Assembly (NCBI RefSeq): GCF_014654785.1
Contig: NZ_BNBD01000004.1
Location: forward strand, 310,001-374,000
DNA length: 64,000 bases
Source of the DNA: Streptomyces mashuensis
GTDB lineage: Bacteria; Actinomycetota; Actinomycetes; Streptomycetales; Streptomycetaceae
Direction of reading: 5' to 3'
Below, one piece after another: positions 18,586-25,962 of this stretch. The notes under the pieces were generated by a model. It saw nothing but the letters and a program-made list of their open reading frames with translations. It was not told where the DNA came from and made no database searches. The position numbers were made by a program, and so were the translations under genes. Each line of letters begins with the position of its first letter. The stretch's first letter is position 1.

Positions 18586-19377
18586 ATGAATGACAGAGCC
18601 CCGAACGACAGAGAAGGCATGCTCGCCGGCAGAACGGTGATGATCACCGGCGCGTCCAGCGGCATCGGTGCTGCCGCCGCCCGGCTGTTCGTCGCCGAGG
18701 GCGCCGCCGTGGTGCTCATGGCCCGTCGCGCCGGCCGGCTGCACGAGCTGGCCGCCGAGCTGACCGCCGCCGGGGGTGCCGCCACCGCCGTGCCCGGCGA
18801 CGTGACGGTGGCCGCGGACGCGGCGCGTGCCGTGGAGGTGGCCGTGGAGACGTACGGCGGGCTGGACGCGGCGTTCAACAACGCCGGCTGGGGCACGGCG
18901 CGCACGCCGATGCACCTCATGGACGACGCCGACTTCGACGGCATCATGGACGTCAATGTGCGCGGCGTGTGGAACTGCATGCGGCAGCAGATCCCCGTGA
19001 TGCTGGAGAACCCGCACGGCGGCTCCATCGTCAACACCTCCAGCACGGCCGGGCTGGTCGCCCCCGGGGTGCCGTCCGCGCCGTACATCGCCGCCAAGCA
19101 CGCGGTGATCGGCCTGACGAAGGCGGCGGCCGACGAGTACGGGAGCCGGGGCATCCGCGTGAACACGCTGGCCGTCGGCGCGACCCGGACCGAGCTGATG
19201 CAGAAGGGCTTCGACGAGAACCCCGGCGTCGAGGAGTTCCTGACCGGCGGCTCGATGCTGCCGCGGGTCGCAGAGCCCGTGGAGATCGCGCAGGCCGCGG
19301 CGTGGCTGTGCGCCGACCGTTCCTCGTTCGTCACCGGCGCCACCGTGCCCGTGGACGGCGGCTTCACCGCGCGCTGA
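18586..19377 (+). CDS. SDR-family oxidoreductase
   Basis: 263 aa classical short-chain dehydrogenase. It has the Rossmann motif TGASSGIG (residues ~19-26), the NNAG motif in FNNAGWGTA, the catalytic Ser in NTSSTAG, and YIAAK carrying the Tyr and Lys. The C-terminus ASFVTG-like SSFVTGATVPVDGGFTAR is typical. An ATG at 18619, preceded by GAGAAGG, is an alternative start. By position after the receptor it could reduce the keto group of a butyrolactone (the role of BarS-type enzymes), but this is inference. Confidence 0.88.
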   Translation: MNDRAPNDREGMLAGRTVMITGASSGIGAAAARLFVAEGAAVVLMARRAGRLHELAAELTAAGGAATAVPGDVTVAADAARAVEVAVETYGGLDAAFNNAGWGTARTPMHLMDDADFDGIMDVNVRGVWNCMRQQIPVMLENPHGGSIVNTSSTAGLVAPGVPSAPYIAAKHAVIGLTKAAADEYGSRGIRVNTLAVGATRTELMQKGFDENPGVEEFLTGGSMLPRVAEPVEIAQAAAWLCADRSSFVTGATVPVDGGFTAR

Positions 19378-19550
19378 CCGTCCGGGGAGGTCTCCGGGCA
19401 CCTGGGGGGCGGAATCGTGCCTTCCGGCGGGTGCATTGCGTACCGCTCCGCACGGACCGCTCCGCACGGATGTCGTCCGGAAAACGGACTGTGCGGTTTG
19501 CCGGGCTCTCCGGGGCCGGCCCGGCGGCCGGATTCACCCGAAGGTGAGCC

Positions 19551-20126
19551 TCAGCCGACCGGGGCGGCCGACTCCAGGAGCTCCAGCGCGATGTCGAGGA
19601 GCACCGATCGCTTCTCCTCCGGGTCGCCCTGGACCGCGTCCAGGTCCAGGGCGCCGTAATGCACGGTCAGCAGGGCGCTCGCGAGCCGGAGTTGCGTGGT
19701 CAGCGGGGCGTCGCCGGCCTGCACCAGGCGGGAGACGGAGACGACGCGCTCGCGCAGCCGCTCGCCGATCGCGAGCTCCCGCAGCGACGCCTGGTTCTCC
19801 TGGAGGATGCGGTAGAGAGGGGCGGCGTCCTTGAGCACGGCGCTGTAGCGCCGGAGCAGTTCCCGCTTGGTCTCCAGGGTGGGGGGCTGGCCCAGGCCCC
19901 AGGCGATGAGGGCGTCGACGGGCTCCCCCAGCTGGTCCGAGAGCGCGGTGAGGATGTCCTCCTTCGTCTTGAAGTGGTAGTACAGCGCGGCCTTGGTGAC
20001 GCCCAGTTCCTCGGCGATCTCCCGCAGCGAGGTCTTGTCGTAGCCGCGCGAGACGAAGAGGTCCAGGGCCGTCTGCTGGATGCGCTCGCGGGTGTTGCTC
20101 CGGCGGGCCTGTGGGGTGCTGGCCAT
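19551..20126 (-). CDS. TetR-family transcriptional regulator
   Basis: 191 aa. The HTH spans about residues 10-56 ([47 protein letters not shown]). The C-terminal ligand domain is unrelated to the butyrolactone receptor type. It is convergent with the SDR gene. An AACTA...TAGTT inverted repeat lies about 110 bp upstream of its start and could be its operator. Confidence 0.9.
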   Translation of the reverse strand: MASTPQARRSNTRERIQQTALDLFVSRGYDKTSLREIAEELGVTKAALYYHFKTKEDILTALSDQLGEPVDALIAWGLGQPPTLETKRELLRRYSAVLKDAAPLYRILQENQASLRELAIGERLRERVVSVSRLVQAGDAPLTTQLRLASALLTVHYGALDLDAVQGDPEEKRSVLLDIALELLESAAPVG

Positions 20127-20519
20127 GGTCTCTTTCCCGCTTTCGTCTTTCCGTCGTGAACCGGCCGCCGCGGCCGGGGCCCGGTACGGGCGCCCGGCCG
20201 CGGCGGCCTCCCTTCGGCAGTGCCTCGAGGAGTTAACTAGCCCGGCGGCAAGTTAGTTTCCGGGTGGGCACCCCATACGTTAGGCGTCCGCGCGGGCCCC
20301 GTGGCGCCGGTCAACGGCGTGAAGGCCCGGTTTCCGGCTCCCCGCGCGCCTCCGTTCCGCCCCCTCCACCCCCGTGTACGGGCACTTTCGCGGACCGCAG
20401 GCCCCGGAATACCGTACTTGACGCCCGGTTAGGGGGTGCATACTGTTCCCACGGGGCCGGCTTGCCTGACGGCAAGTACGAAAGTGACTGGACGGAACCG
20501 AGGGGATGGTGCGGTCGAC
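20127..20519. promoter_or_regulatory. Gene-free 393 bp: TetR operator candidate and a sigma-70-type promoter
   Basis: No coding sequence is supported here. It holds an inverted repeat TAACTA (20234-20239) / TAGTTT (20254-20259) that may be the TetR operator. A near-consensus promoter TTGACG (20418-20423), 17-bp spacer, TACTGT (20441-20446) points right toward the HTH gene. A small palindrome CTTGCCTGACGGCAAG (20461-20476) lies at the predicted transcription start or just after it and could be an operator. Confidence 0.55.
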
Positions 20520-20813
20520 ATGGCACGTCACGCTGTTGCCGCGATCGACTTCCACGCCGCACACGACGGCGCCGCACGTGACCGCTTCGTGGCGGGCGGG
20601 CGCACAGTGGACGACCGCGTGGCCGGGGAGCCCCTCCCCGCGGTCTTCGAGGGGCTGAGCGTCCCGGTCCGTACCGCGGCCTCGATGCTGGGCCTCACGC
20701 CGTGGACCGTGGCGCATCTGATAGAACGCGGCGAACTGCGCAGCGAACGCGGCGGGCAGTACCGCTACGTCACGCTGACCAGCATTTTTTCCTATCGCCG
20801 AATGACCCGCTGA
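20520..20813 (+). CDS. Small HTH DNA-binding protein (MerR/excisionase-like), 97 aa
   Basis: The ATG at 20520 starts MARHAVAAIDFHAAHDGAARD. Residues ~48-95 form a winged-helix of the excisionase/MerR class: VPVRTAASMLGLTPWTVAHLIERGELRSERGG, with the usual YRYVTLTSIFSY strand. The upstream region has a good housekeeping-type promoter and a CTTGCC/GGCAAG palindrome. No mobile-element genes are adjacent, so it is probably a small transcription factor. Confidence 0.7.
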   Translation: MARHAVAAIDFHAAHDGAARDRFVAGGRTVDDRVAGEPLPAVFEGLSVPVRTAASMLGLTPWTVAHLIERGELRSERGGQYRYVTLTSIFSYRRMTR

Positions 20814-20995
20814 AGTATCCGTAGAAGTATCCGGAGAACCATCCGCCGAAGCAGGTTTCCTGTCTGCTCGATCGGCCAACTCCCCTACTGGCGCGAATGA
20901 GTGAAAACCGGGGCGCGCCGGAACCTCGGGAATGCGTCGGAGTTATGCAGAACGCTTTCTCAGTGGGGGCGCTACTCGATCGAAAGGCAAGAGAC

Positions 20996-21391
20996 GTGCT
21001 CAAGAAGGTACTCGCCACGGCCGCCGTCACGGCTTCCGCGGTCGGCGCCGTCGCCTCCCCGGCGATGGCCATCGAGAACGACCAGGACGTCGTGAACGCC
21101 AATGGTGCGAAGACCGGTTACGGCAACACGCACACGGACGGCAAGGAAAGCCCGCAGATGAGCTTGATCCAGGGCACGCTGAACAAGCCCTGCATCGCCA
21201 TCGGCAAGCTGGGTCTCCAGTCCGTCCTCGCGCTCATCAACATCGGTGTGCAGGACGTTCCGATCCTCACGTCGCAGCAGCAGCAGCAGTGCACCGACAA
21301 CTCCACGATCAACGACGGCGACGACCCGCTGTCGCACATCCTGGACGAGATCCCGATCCTCTCGGGCAACGGTTCCGCGAACGGTCACTGA
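20996..21391 (+). CDS. Rodlin (Rdl family), first copy
   Basis: 131 aa from the GTG at 20996. The signal peptide (residues 1-27, VLKKVLATAAVTASAVGAVASPAMA) is followed by a mature rodlin with MSLIQGTLNKPCIAIGKLG, an amyloid-like NIGVQDVPILTSQQQQQC core and the conserved DDPLSHILDEIPILSGNGS end. The two Cys residues are conserved. Rodlins coat aerial hyphae and spores together with chaplins, giving the rodlet layer. A terminator follows at 21415. It is about 70% identical by eye to the next gene. Confidence 0.93.
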   Translation: MLKKVLATAAVTASAVGAVASPAMAIENDQDVVNANGAKTGYGNTHTDGKESPQMSLIQGTLNKPCIAIGKLGLQSVLALINIGVQDVPILTSQQQQQCTDNSTINDGDDPLSHILDEIPILSGNGSANGH

Positions 21392-21414
21392 CCGGGCCGG
21401 GACGGCGAACGGCG

Positions 21415-21459
21415 AAATCCCCCTGCTGCGGGTGTGCGGGACCCGCGGCGGGGGGATTT
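21415..21459 (+). terminator. Terminator between the two rodlin genes
   Basis: AAATCCCCC...GGGGGGATTTT arms flank an inner GGGT/ACCC pairing, starting 24 bp after the first rodlin stop, and end in a short T-run. Confidence 0.75.
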
Positions 21460-21576
21460 TCCGTTGTTTTCCCTGGGCCGAACGAATGAAGCCCGGCGGG
21501 GCCCGATAACCTTCCGCGACGCTCCGGGGTTGGGCAGGTAGTTCGTGCAGTTCGTCGACCCCGAGCGAGGAATGAC

Positions 21577-22011
21577 GTGTTCAAAAAGGTTGTGGCCACG
21601 GCCGCTCTGGCGGTCTCCGCTGTCGGTGGTGCCGCGGGTCCGGCGATGGCCATCGGCGACGGCCGGGACGTCGCGAACGCCAACGGCGCCACGCAGATGT
21701 ACGGCAACACCTGGACCGGCGGGTACATGAGCCCGCAGATGGGCCTGATCAACGGCTCGCTCAACAAGCCCTGCATCGCGATCGGCAAGCTGGGCGCCCA
21801 GTCGCTCCTCGCCCTGCTCAACGTCGGCATCCAGGACGTGCCGATCCTGTCCTCGCAGCAACAGCAGCAGTGCACCGAGAACTCGACGATCAACGACGGC
21901 GACGACCCGCTGTCGCACATCCTGGACGAGATCCCGATCCTGTCCGGCAACGGATCCGGCAACCGCGAGATCGTCGTGCACGAGGACGACGGGCACCACA
22001 GGCACCACTGA
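21577..22011 (+). CDS. Rodlin (Rdl family), second copy with His-rich C-terminus
   Basis: 144 aa from the GTG at 21577. It has the signal peptide MFKKVVATAALAVSAVGGAA (read with GTG as Met) and the same rodlin core (SPQMGLINGSLNKPCIAIGKLG, NVGIQDVPILSSQQQQQC, DDPLSHILDEIPILSGNGSG). Unlike the first copy, it continues with an acidic/His-rich tail (REIVVHEDDGHHRHH) that could bind metal. Tandem same-strand rodlins with a terminator between them suggest separate promoters. Confidence 0.92.
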   Translation: MFKKVVATAALAVSAVGGAAGPAMAIGDGRDVANANGATQMYGNTWTGGYMSPQMGLINGSLNKPCIAIGKLGAQSLLALLNVGIQDVPILSSQQQQQCTENSTINDGDDPLSHILDEIPILSGNGSGNREIVVHEDDGHHRHH

Positions 22012-22043
22012 CCGGCGCCACTGACCGGCGCCCGCCCGAAGAC

Positions 22044-22074
22044 AGCCGCCCCCCGGCGATCCCGGGGGGCGGCT
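22044..22074 (+). terminator. Terminator after the second rodlin
   Basis: AGCCGCCCCCCGG pairs with CCGGGGGGCGGCT across a 5-base loop, 32 bp after the stop codon. Confidence 0.8.
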
Positions 22075-22110
22075 CCGTGCCGTCATGAGCCCATCGCGCG
22101 GGCCGGCGGC

Positions 22111-22377
22111 TCAGCTCTCGTACACGGTGAGCACCGCGCCGTCGACCTCCACGCGGCGCCGGCCCGGCAGCGGCCCGCCGCGGCGCAGGGTGTCGAGGCA
22201 GGCGCGGAACATGGTCATCTCCTCGCCGGTGAGCACGGCCGCGGCCAGGTCCAGCAGCTCGGCGACGCTGCTGTCGGTGAGCTCCTCGGGCAGGTCGCCC
22301 GAGAGCAGGACCACCGATTCCCCGCACCGCCCGCGGACGACGGCGTTGGAGGTCGAACCACCACTGACTACGAGCAC
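22111..22377 (-). CDS. Hypothetical protein, 88 aa
   Basis: The GTG at 22377 follows AGGGGGAATGC, a good ribosome-binding site, and gives VLVVSGGSTSNAVVRGRCGES. The rest is an acidic helical protein (LPEELTDSSVAELLDLAAAVLTGEEMTMFRACLDTLRRGG) ending VEVDGAVLTVYES. No domain is recognised. It lies downstream of the XRE regulator on the same strand (204-bp gap), so it may belong to the neighbouring peptide locus. Confidence 0.6.
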   Translation of the reverse strand: MLVVSGGSTSNAVVRGRCGESVVLLSGDLPEELTDSSVAELLDLAAAVLTGEEMTMFRACLDTLRRGGPLPGRRRVEVDGAVLTVYES

Positions 22378-22581
22378 GCATTCCCCCTGGACTCAAGCAG
22401 AGCGCGACGATATCGGGGCGGGGGAGTGCGTCTCGGCAGGACGGGAATATTCGCCCGTTCCGGCCGTGCACGGGAACCGTGCGGGCCGGCGGCGGCGTCC
22501 CCGTAGGGCGCTCACCCGGGTACGCGTACGGACGTTCGGCCGGTGTGCCGTCGGACGAACTCCCGTACGGAGCGAGCCGGT

Positions 22582-22998
22582 TCAGCTCTCCCGCCGGTCC
22601 CCGGTGCCGTCCGCGGGCTTCTTCGGTGCGCGGTCGAGCAACGACTCGACCAGGGCCGTCACGTGCCGACGGTCCTCGGCGGAGAGGCGCTGGACGCTGG
22701 CGATCAGCAGGTCGACCTCGGGGTCGGCCGGGGCGCCCGCCGGTTCCTCCGGCGTGGTCGGGTAGAGGTGGATGCCGCACGCCTCGGCGGCGGCCCGGCG
22801 CACGGAGTCCAGGGGGAGGTCGAGCCCCCGGGCCAGCCCCTCCAGCGTGGCCGGCTGCGGCATGCGCGCCAGGCGGTCGGAGGTGGCCAGGTGGTGCACG
22901 GTCGAGCGGGGGATGCCGCCCCGGCGGGCGACGTCTCCGTAGGACCACCCCTGCCGGTCGAGGCGCTGTCTGATGATCTGCTGCAGTGCGTTGGCCAC
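22582..22998 (-). CDS. XRE-family transcriptional regulator of the peptide locus
   Basis: 138 aa. The N-terminal Cro/C1 HTH spans residues ~5-65 (LQQIIRQRLDRQGWSYGDVARRGGIPRSTVHHLATSDRL) with LEGLARGLDLPLDSVRRAAAEA helices. The C-terminal region is acidic (PADPEVDLLIASVQRLSAEDRRHVTALVESLLDRA). It is divergent from the two peptide genes, with two palindromes in the 212-bp gap. Local control of the peptide/protease locus is inferred from this arrangement. Confidence 0.85.
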   Translation of the reverse strand: MANALQQIIRQRLDRQGWSYGDVARRGGIPRSTVHHLATSDRLARMPQPATLEGLARGLDLPLDSVRRAAAEACGIHLYPTTPEEPAGAPADPEVDLLIASVQRLSAEDRRHVTALVESLLDRAPKKPADGTGDRRES

Positions 22999-23108
22999 TG
23001 ACGGTCGCTTCCTGCTCTCGCTGGCTCGGGCGGGCGCGCTCGGGTGGAACCGATTCTACGGCGGGCGTTGTGGCGTTCCGGTTGCGCGGTGCGTTCGCGG
23101 GCCACTAC

Positions 23109-23148
23109 TGTCCAATCTCGTTGGACAGCTCGTCCGACAACATCGGAC
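23109..23148. promoter_or_regulatory. Twin palindromic operators between the XRE gene and the peptide genes
   Basis: TGTCCAA-TCTCG-TTGGACA (23109-23127) and GTCCGA-CAACA-TCGGAC (23132-23148) are both perfect inverted repeats with 5-base spacers. Their centres are 22 bp apart, two helical turns, and they share the GTCC/GGAC core. This is the expected arrangement for cooperative binding by a dimeric XRE repressor. Confidence 0.65.
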
Positions 23149-23210
23149 ACGGGCCGGGGGGTCCAGCCCGTGCCCGGCACCCACGCGCACCACATCCCGG
23201 AGGGGGAACC

Positions 23211-23426
23211 ATGCTCGACGCGCAGGAGCTCGAGGCCGAGTCCGCCGAACTGCTCCCGGGCCGCGAGGCCCTGGGCCGGCTGAAGTTCAGCTTCACCCGG
23301 ACGACGACGGTCACCAAGCACATCGCCAACGTCGCGGCCCACAACGAGTCGCAGGCGCTCAACATCTGCTCGCCGGACGCGGTGGCGCAGTCGCAGGCGG
23401 CCCAGACCATCTCCATCCAGCAGTGA
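23211..23426 (+). CDS. Putative RiPP-like precursor peptide 1, 71 aa
   Basis: The ATG at 23211 is preceded by GGAGGGGGAACC, a very strong ribosome-binding site. The product starts MLDAQELEAESAELLPGREALG and ends NICSPDAVAQSQAAQTISIQQ, with a single Cys. No signal peptide or membrane segment is present. Residues from ELEAESAELLPGREALG to AAHNES are identical to the second peptide, while the last ~23 residues differ. A conserved leader and variable end, plus a downstream membrane protease with a PqqD-like domain, suggest a ribosomally made, processed peptide. It is not a family I can name. Confidence 0.7.
   Translation: MLDAQELEAESAELLPGREALGRLKFSFTRTTTVTKHIANVAAHNESQALNICSPDAVAQSQAAQTISIQQ
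23264..23350 (+). repeat. 87-bp perfect repeat, copy 1 (copy 2 at 23564-23650)
   Basis: The block inside peptide gene 1 is identical base for base to 23564-23650 in peptide gene 2, exactly 300 bp away. Flanking coding sequence differs at synonymous and non-synonymous sites, which indicates recent duplication or gene conversion limited to the central segment. Confidence 0.9.
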
Positions 23427-23507
23427 CGACGCCGGCGCTCCCGCGCCGGTTGCACACCACCGCACGTACCGCACCGCACGCACCGACCGACACAGAGAGG
23501 CACTGCC

Positions 23508-23726
23508 ATGAGCATGAACCCCGTTGAGCTGGAGGCCGAGTCCGCCGAGCTGCTGCCGGGCCGTGAGGCCCTGGGCCGGCTGAAGTTCAGCTTCACCCGG
23601 ACGACGACGGTCACCAAGCACATCGCCAACGTCGCGGCCCACAACGAGTCCCTCGCCGCCAACGCCGACTCGCCGTTCGCGCTGGCCCAGTCGCAGGCCG
23701 AGCAGGCGATCTCCATCCGCCAGTAG
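23508..23726 (+). CDS. Putative RiPP-like precursor peptide 2, 72 aa
   Basis: The ATG at 23508 follows GAGAGGCACTGCC. The product starts MSMNPVELEAESAELLPGRE and ends ANADSPFALAQSQAEQAISIRQ. It has no Cys, so Cys-based crosslinks cannot be a shared feature of both peptides. The shared centre is rich in Thr, Lys and His (RTTTVTKHIANVAAHNES). The two C-termini keep SP, AQSQA and ISI but vary between them. It is 81 bp downstream of peptide 1 and probably on the same transcript. Confidence 0.7.
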   Translation: MSMNPVELEAESAELLPGREALGRLKFSFTRTTTVTKHIANVAAHNESLAANADSPFALAQSQAEQAISIRQ

Positions 23727-23763
23727 GCGCATCGAGCACCGGCGGGCCCGTCAAGGGGAAGGC

Positions 23764-23850
23764 GCGGCCCGCCGGGCCGCACGGGGGACACAGCGGTTCG
23801 TCGAGGGTTCGAGGGTTCGCGAGGGTTCGAGGGCCCGAGGGGTCGAGGGG
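23764..23850 (+). repeat. Hairpin and GAGGGTTC tandem repeats between the peptides and the M50 gene
   Basis: GCGGCCC-GCC-GGGCCGC (23764-23780) is a perfect 7-bp stem that could attenuate transcription after the peptide genes. It is followed by short tandem repeats of the form TCGAGGGTTCGAGGGTTCG (23796-23850) running up to the ribosome-binding site of the protease gene. The repeats are too short and irregular for a CRISPR array. Confidence 0.6.
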
Positions 23851-23860
23851 GAAGCAGAGC

Positions 23861-25915
23861 ATGACGGTGGTCGGAGAAGAAGAGGCCGGCCTCGGCCGCT
23901 CCCCCGCCCCCGGCACCGGAACCGGCACCGGCGCGCCGGTGCCCGGCCCCGGGGGGTTCCCGTACGCGCTGGAGGAGGCGCCGCCGGACCGGAACCCGGC
24001 GGCGGGCCCGGCCACCCTCCTGCTGCCGCCCGGCCCGCCGCCCCTCGTACCCCGCACGGCGGCCGGGCTGCGCCTGCTCGGCGAGTACCAGGGCTCGGGG
24101 TTCACCACGCCCAAGTACCTCGCCCGGCGGGCCGACGGCCAGGTGGTGCAGCTGTCCCACCTGCTCCACCTGGTCGCGTCGGCCATCGACGGCAAACGCG
24201 ACACGGACGCCGTCGCGCGCGTCGTCAGCGCCGGCTTCGGCCGTGAGGTCAGCGGCGACAACATCGCCTATCTGGTGGAGCACAAGCTCGAGCCGCTGGG
24301 CGTCACCGTGCCGCCCGGCCAGGAGAGCGACGAGGTCCAGGGGCCGCGCTCCGACCTGCTGCTCAGCCTCAAGGGGCACCGCATCATCTTCGGCGAGCGG
24401 CGCACGGTCGCCATCGCGCGCTCCCTCGCCTGGCTGCACCGGCCGCTCGTCGTGGCGGGCGTCCTGCTGCTCGCCGCCGCCATGGACGTGTGGCTGTTCG
24501 CCTTCCACGGTGCGATGACGCCCGTCCTCAACGTCCTCGACCAGCCCCTGCTGCTGCTCGCCGTCTTCGGCCTGACCGTGGCCTCGCTGCTCTTCCACGA
24601 GTTCGGGCACGCCTCGGCCTGCCACTACGACGGCGCGAGACCCGGCTGCATCGGCTGCGGCATCTTCCTCATCTGGCCGTCGATGTACACCGACGTCACC
24701 GACGTCTACCGCATCGGCCGCGCCGGACGGCTCCGCACCGACCTCGGCGGGGTCTACTTCAACGTCGTCTTCATGCTCCTGCTGACCGGCCTGTACTTCG
24801 TCACCGGCCAGCCCTTCCTGCTCTGCGCCGTCTACCTCGGCCACTTCGAGGTGCTGGAGCAGCTCATGCCCGCCGTCCGGCTCGACGGCTACTTCATCCT
24901 CGGCGACCTCGCCGGCGTCCCCGACCTCTACGGCCGGATCCGGCCCATCCTGCTGAGCATGCTGCCCTGGCGCGGCACCGACCCGGCCGTCGCCGACCTC
25001 AAGCCCCGCACCCGGGCGGTCGTCACCGCGTGGGTGGTGACGATGGTGCCGTTCCTCGCCGCCGAACTCGCCTACGCCCTCTGGAACCTGCCCCGCCTCG
25101 TCGCCACCGGCGCCCGCTCGCTCACCGTGCAGCTCGCCGGCACGTACGAGGCGTTCGCCGACGGGGAGATCCCGGCCGGGCTGGCGGGCGTCCTCGGCAG
25201 CCTCATGCTGATCGTGCCGCTCGCCGGCATGACGTACCTGTCCGTACGGCTCTCCGGCCGCCTCGGCCGCAACGCGCTGCGGGCCACCTCCGGCCGGCCG
25301 CGGCTGCGCGCCGTGCTCGTCCTGGGCGTGGCCGCCGTCGTCACCACCCTCGCCTACGCGTGGACCAGCGGCGTCACGCCCAAGCCGCTGCCCCCGGCGC
25401 CGCCGCTCGCCCCGGTGCTGCAACCGCACGTCCCCGTCGTGCCCGTACCGCCCGGGCCGGACCGGGCCGACGGCCCGGTGGCCGGTCCCGGCCCCGTGGG
25501 GGCCCGCCCGCCCGGCGGCTGGGCGCCCGACGGTGCCACCCCCGCCGTTCGGCCGCTGCCCTGGCGCATCCCGCCGGCCGTGCCGCCCGCCGTGCAGCCC
25601 CCCGCGCCCGGTCCCGCCCCGGCCGCCACCGCGCCGCCCGCGCCCGTATCGCCCGGCCGCCCCGGCCCCGCGCCGAGCGCCCCCGCGCCGCAGCCCGCCC
25701 CGGCGACGGCCCCGGCCACCGCACCGGCCGCCCCGGCACCCCCGACCGCCCCGCCCCCGCCCAAGCCGGTGCCCAGCGCACCGGCCACCACGCCGCCGCC
25801 CGCCCCGGCGACCCCGGCGCCGACCCCGCCGCCGGCCGCCTCCGCGCCGCCGCCGGCCACCGCGCCCGCACCCGCGCCCGCACCGGCACCGCCCACGGCC
25901 ACGGCGACGCCCTGA
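23861..25915 (+). CDS. Polytopic M50-type membrane metalloprotease with N-terminal PqqD-like domain and Pro/Ala-rich tail
   Basis: 684 aa. Residues ~65-150 (LRLLGEYQGSGFTTPKYLARR, then VVQLSHLLHLVASAIDGKRDTDAVARVVSAGFG) have the winged-helix pattern of PqqD-like RiPP recognition elements. About six transmembrane segments follow. The zinc motif HEFGH lies in SLLFHEFGHASACHYDG (about residue 246) and the second M50 ligand motif in VRLDGYFILGD (about 340). Residues ~510-684 are a Pro/Ala repeat tail, presumably spanning the wall. YydH-like putative peptide zinc metalloproteases share the fold. The role inferred from context is binding and cleavage of the two peptides. Confidence 0.8.
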   Translation: MTVVGEEEAGLGRSPAPGTGTGTGAPVPGPGGFPYALEEAPPDRNPAAGPATLLLPPGPPPLVPRTAAGLRLLGEYQGSGFTTPKYLARRADGQVVQLSHLLHLVASAIDGKRDTDAVARVVSAGFGREVSGDNIAYLVEHKLEPLGVTVPPGQESDEVQGPRSDLLLSLKGHRIIFGERRTVAIARSLAWLHRPLVVAGVLLLAAAMDVWLFAFHGAMTPVLNVLDQPLLLLAVFGLTVASLLFHEFGHASACHYDGARPGCIGCGIFLIWPSMYTDVTDVYRIGRAGRLRTDLGGVYFNVVFMLLLTGLYFVTGQPFLLCAVYLGHFEVLEQLMPAVRLDGYFILGDLAGVPDLYGRIRPILLSMLPWRGTDPAVADLKPRTRAVVTAWVVTMVPFLAAELAYALWNLPRLVATGARSLTVQLAGTYEAFADGEIPAGLAGVLGSLMLIVPLAGMTYLSVRLSGRLGRNALRATSGRPRLRAVLVLGVAAVVTTLAYAWTSGVTPKPLPPAPPLAPVLQPHVPVVPVPPGPDRADGPVAGPGPVGARPPGGWAPDGATPAVRPLPWRIPPAVPPAVQPPAPGPAPAATAPPAPVSPGRPGPAPSAPAPQPAPATAPATAPAAPAPPTAPPPPKPVPSAPATTPPPAPATPAPTPPPAASAPPPATAPAPAPAPAPPTATATP

Positions 25916-25962
25916 GCCCACACACCCTCACCTTCGCGCCCACACCCGCCTGGAGGCACTCC

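Noticed and set aside
20520..20813. Excisionase of a mobile element
   Set aside because: No integrase, attachment repeat or phage gene lies nearby; treated as a small HTH regulator instead.
23796..23850. Short G-rich repeats as a possible CRISPR or regulatory array
   Set aside because: Units are 8-10 bp, irregular and without spacers; most likely slippage repeats.
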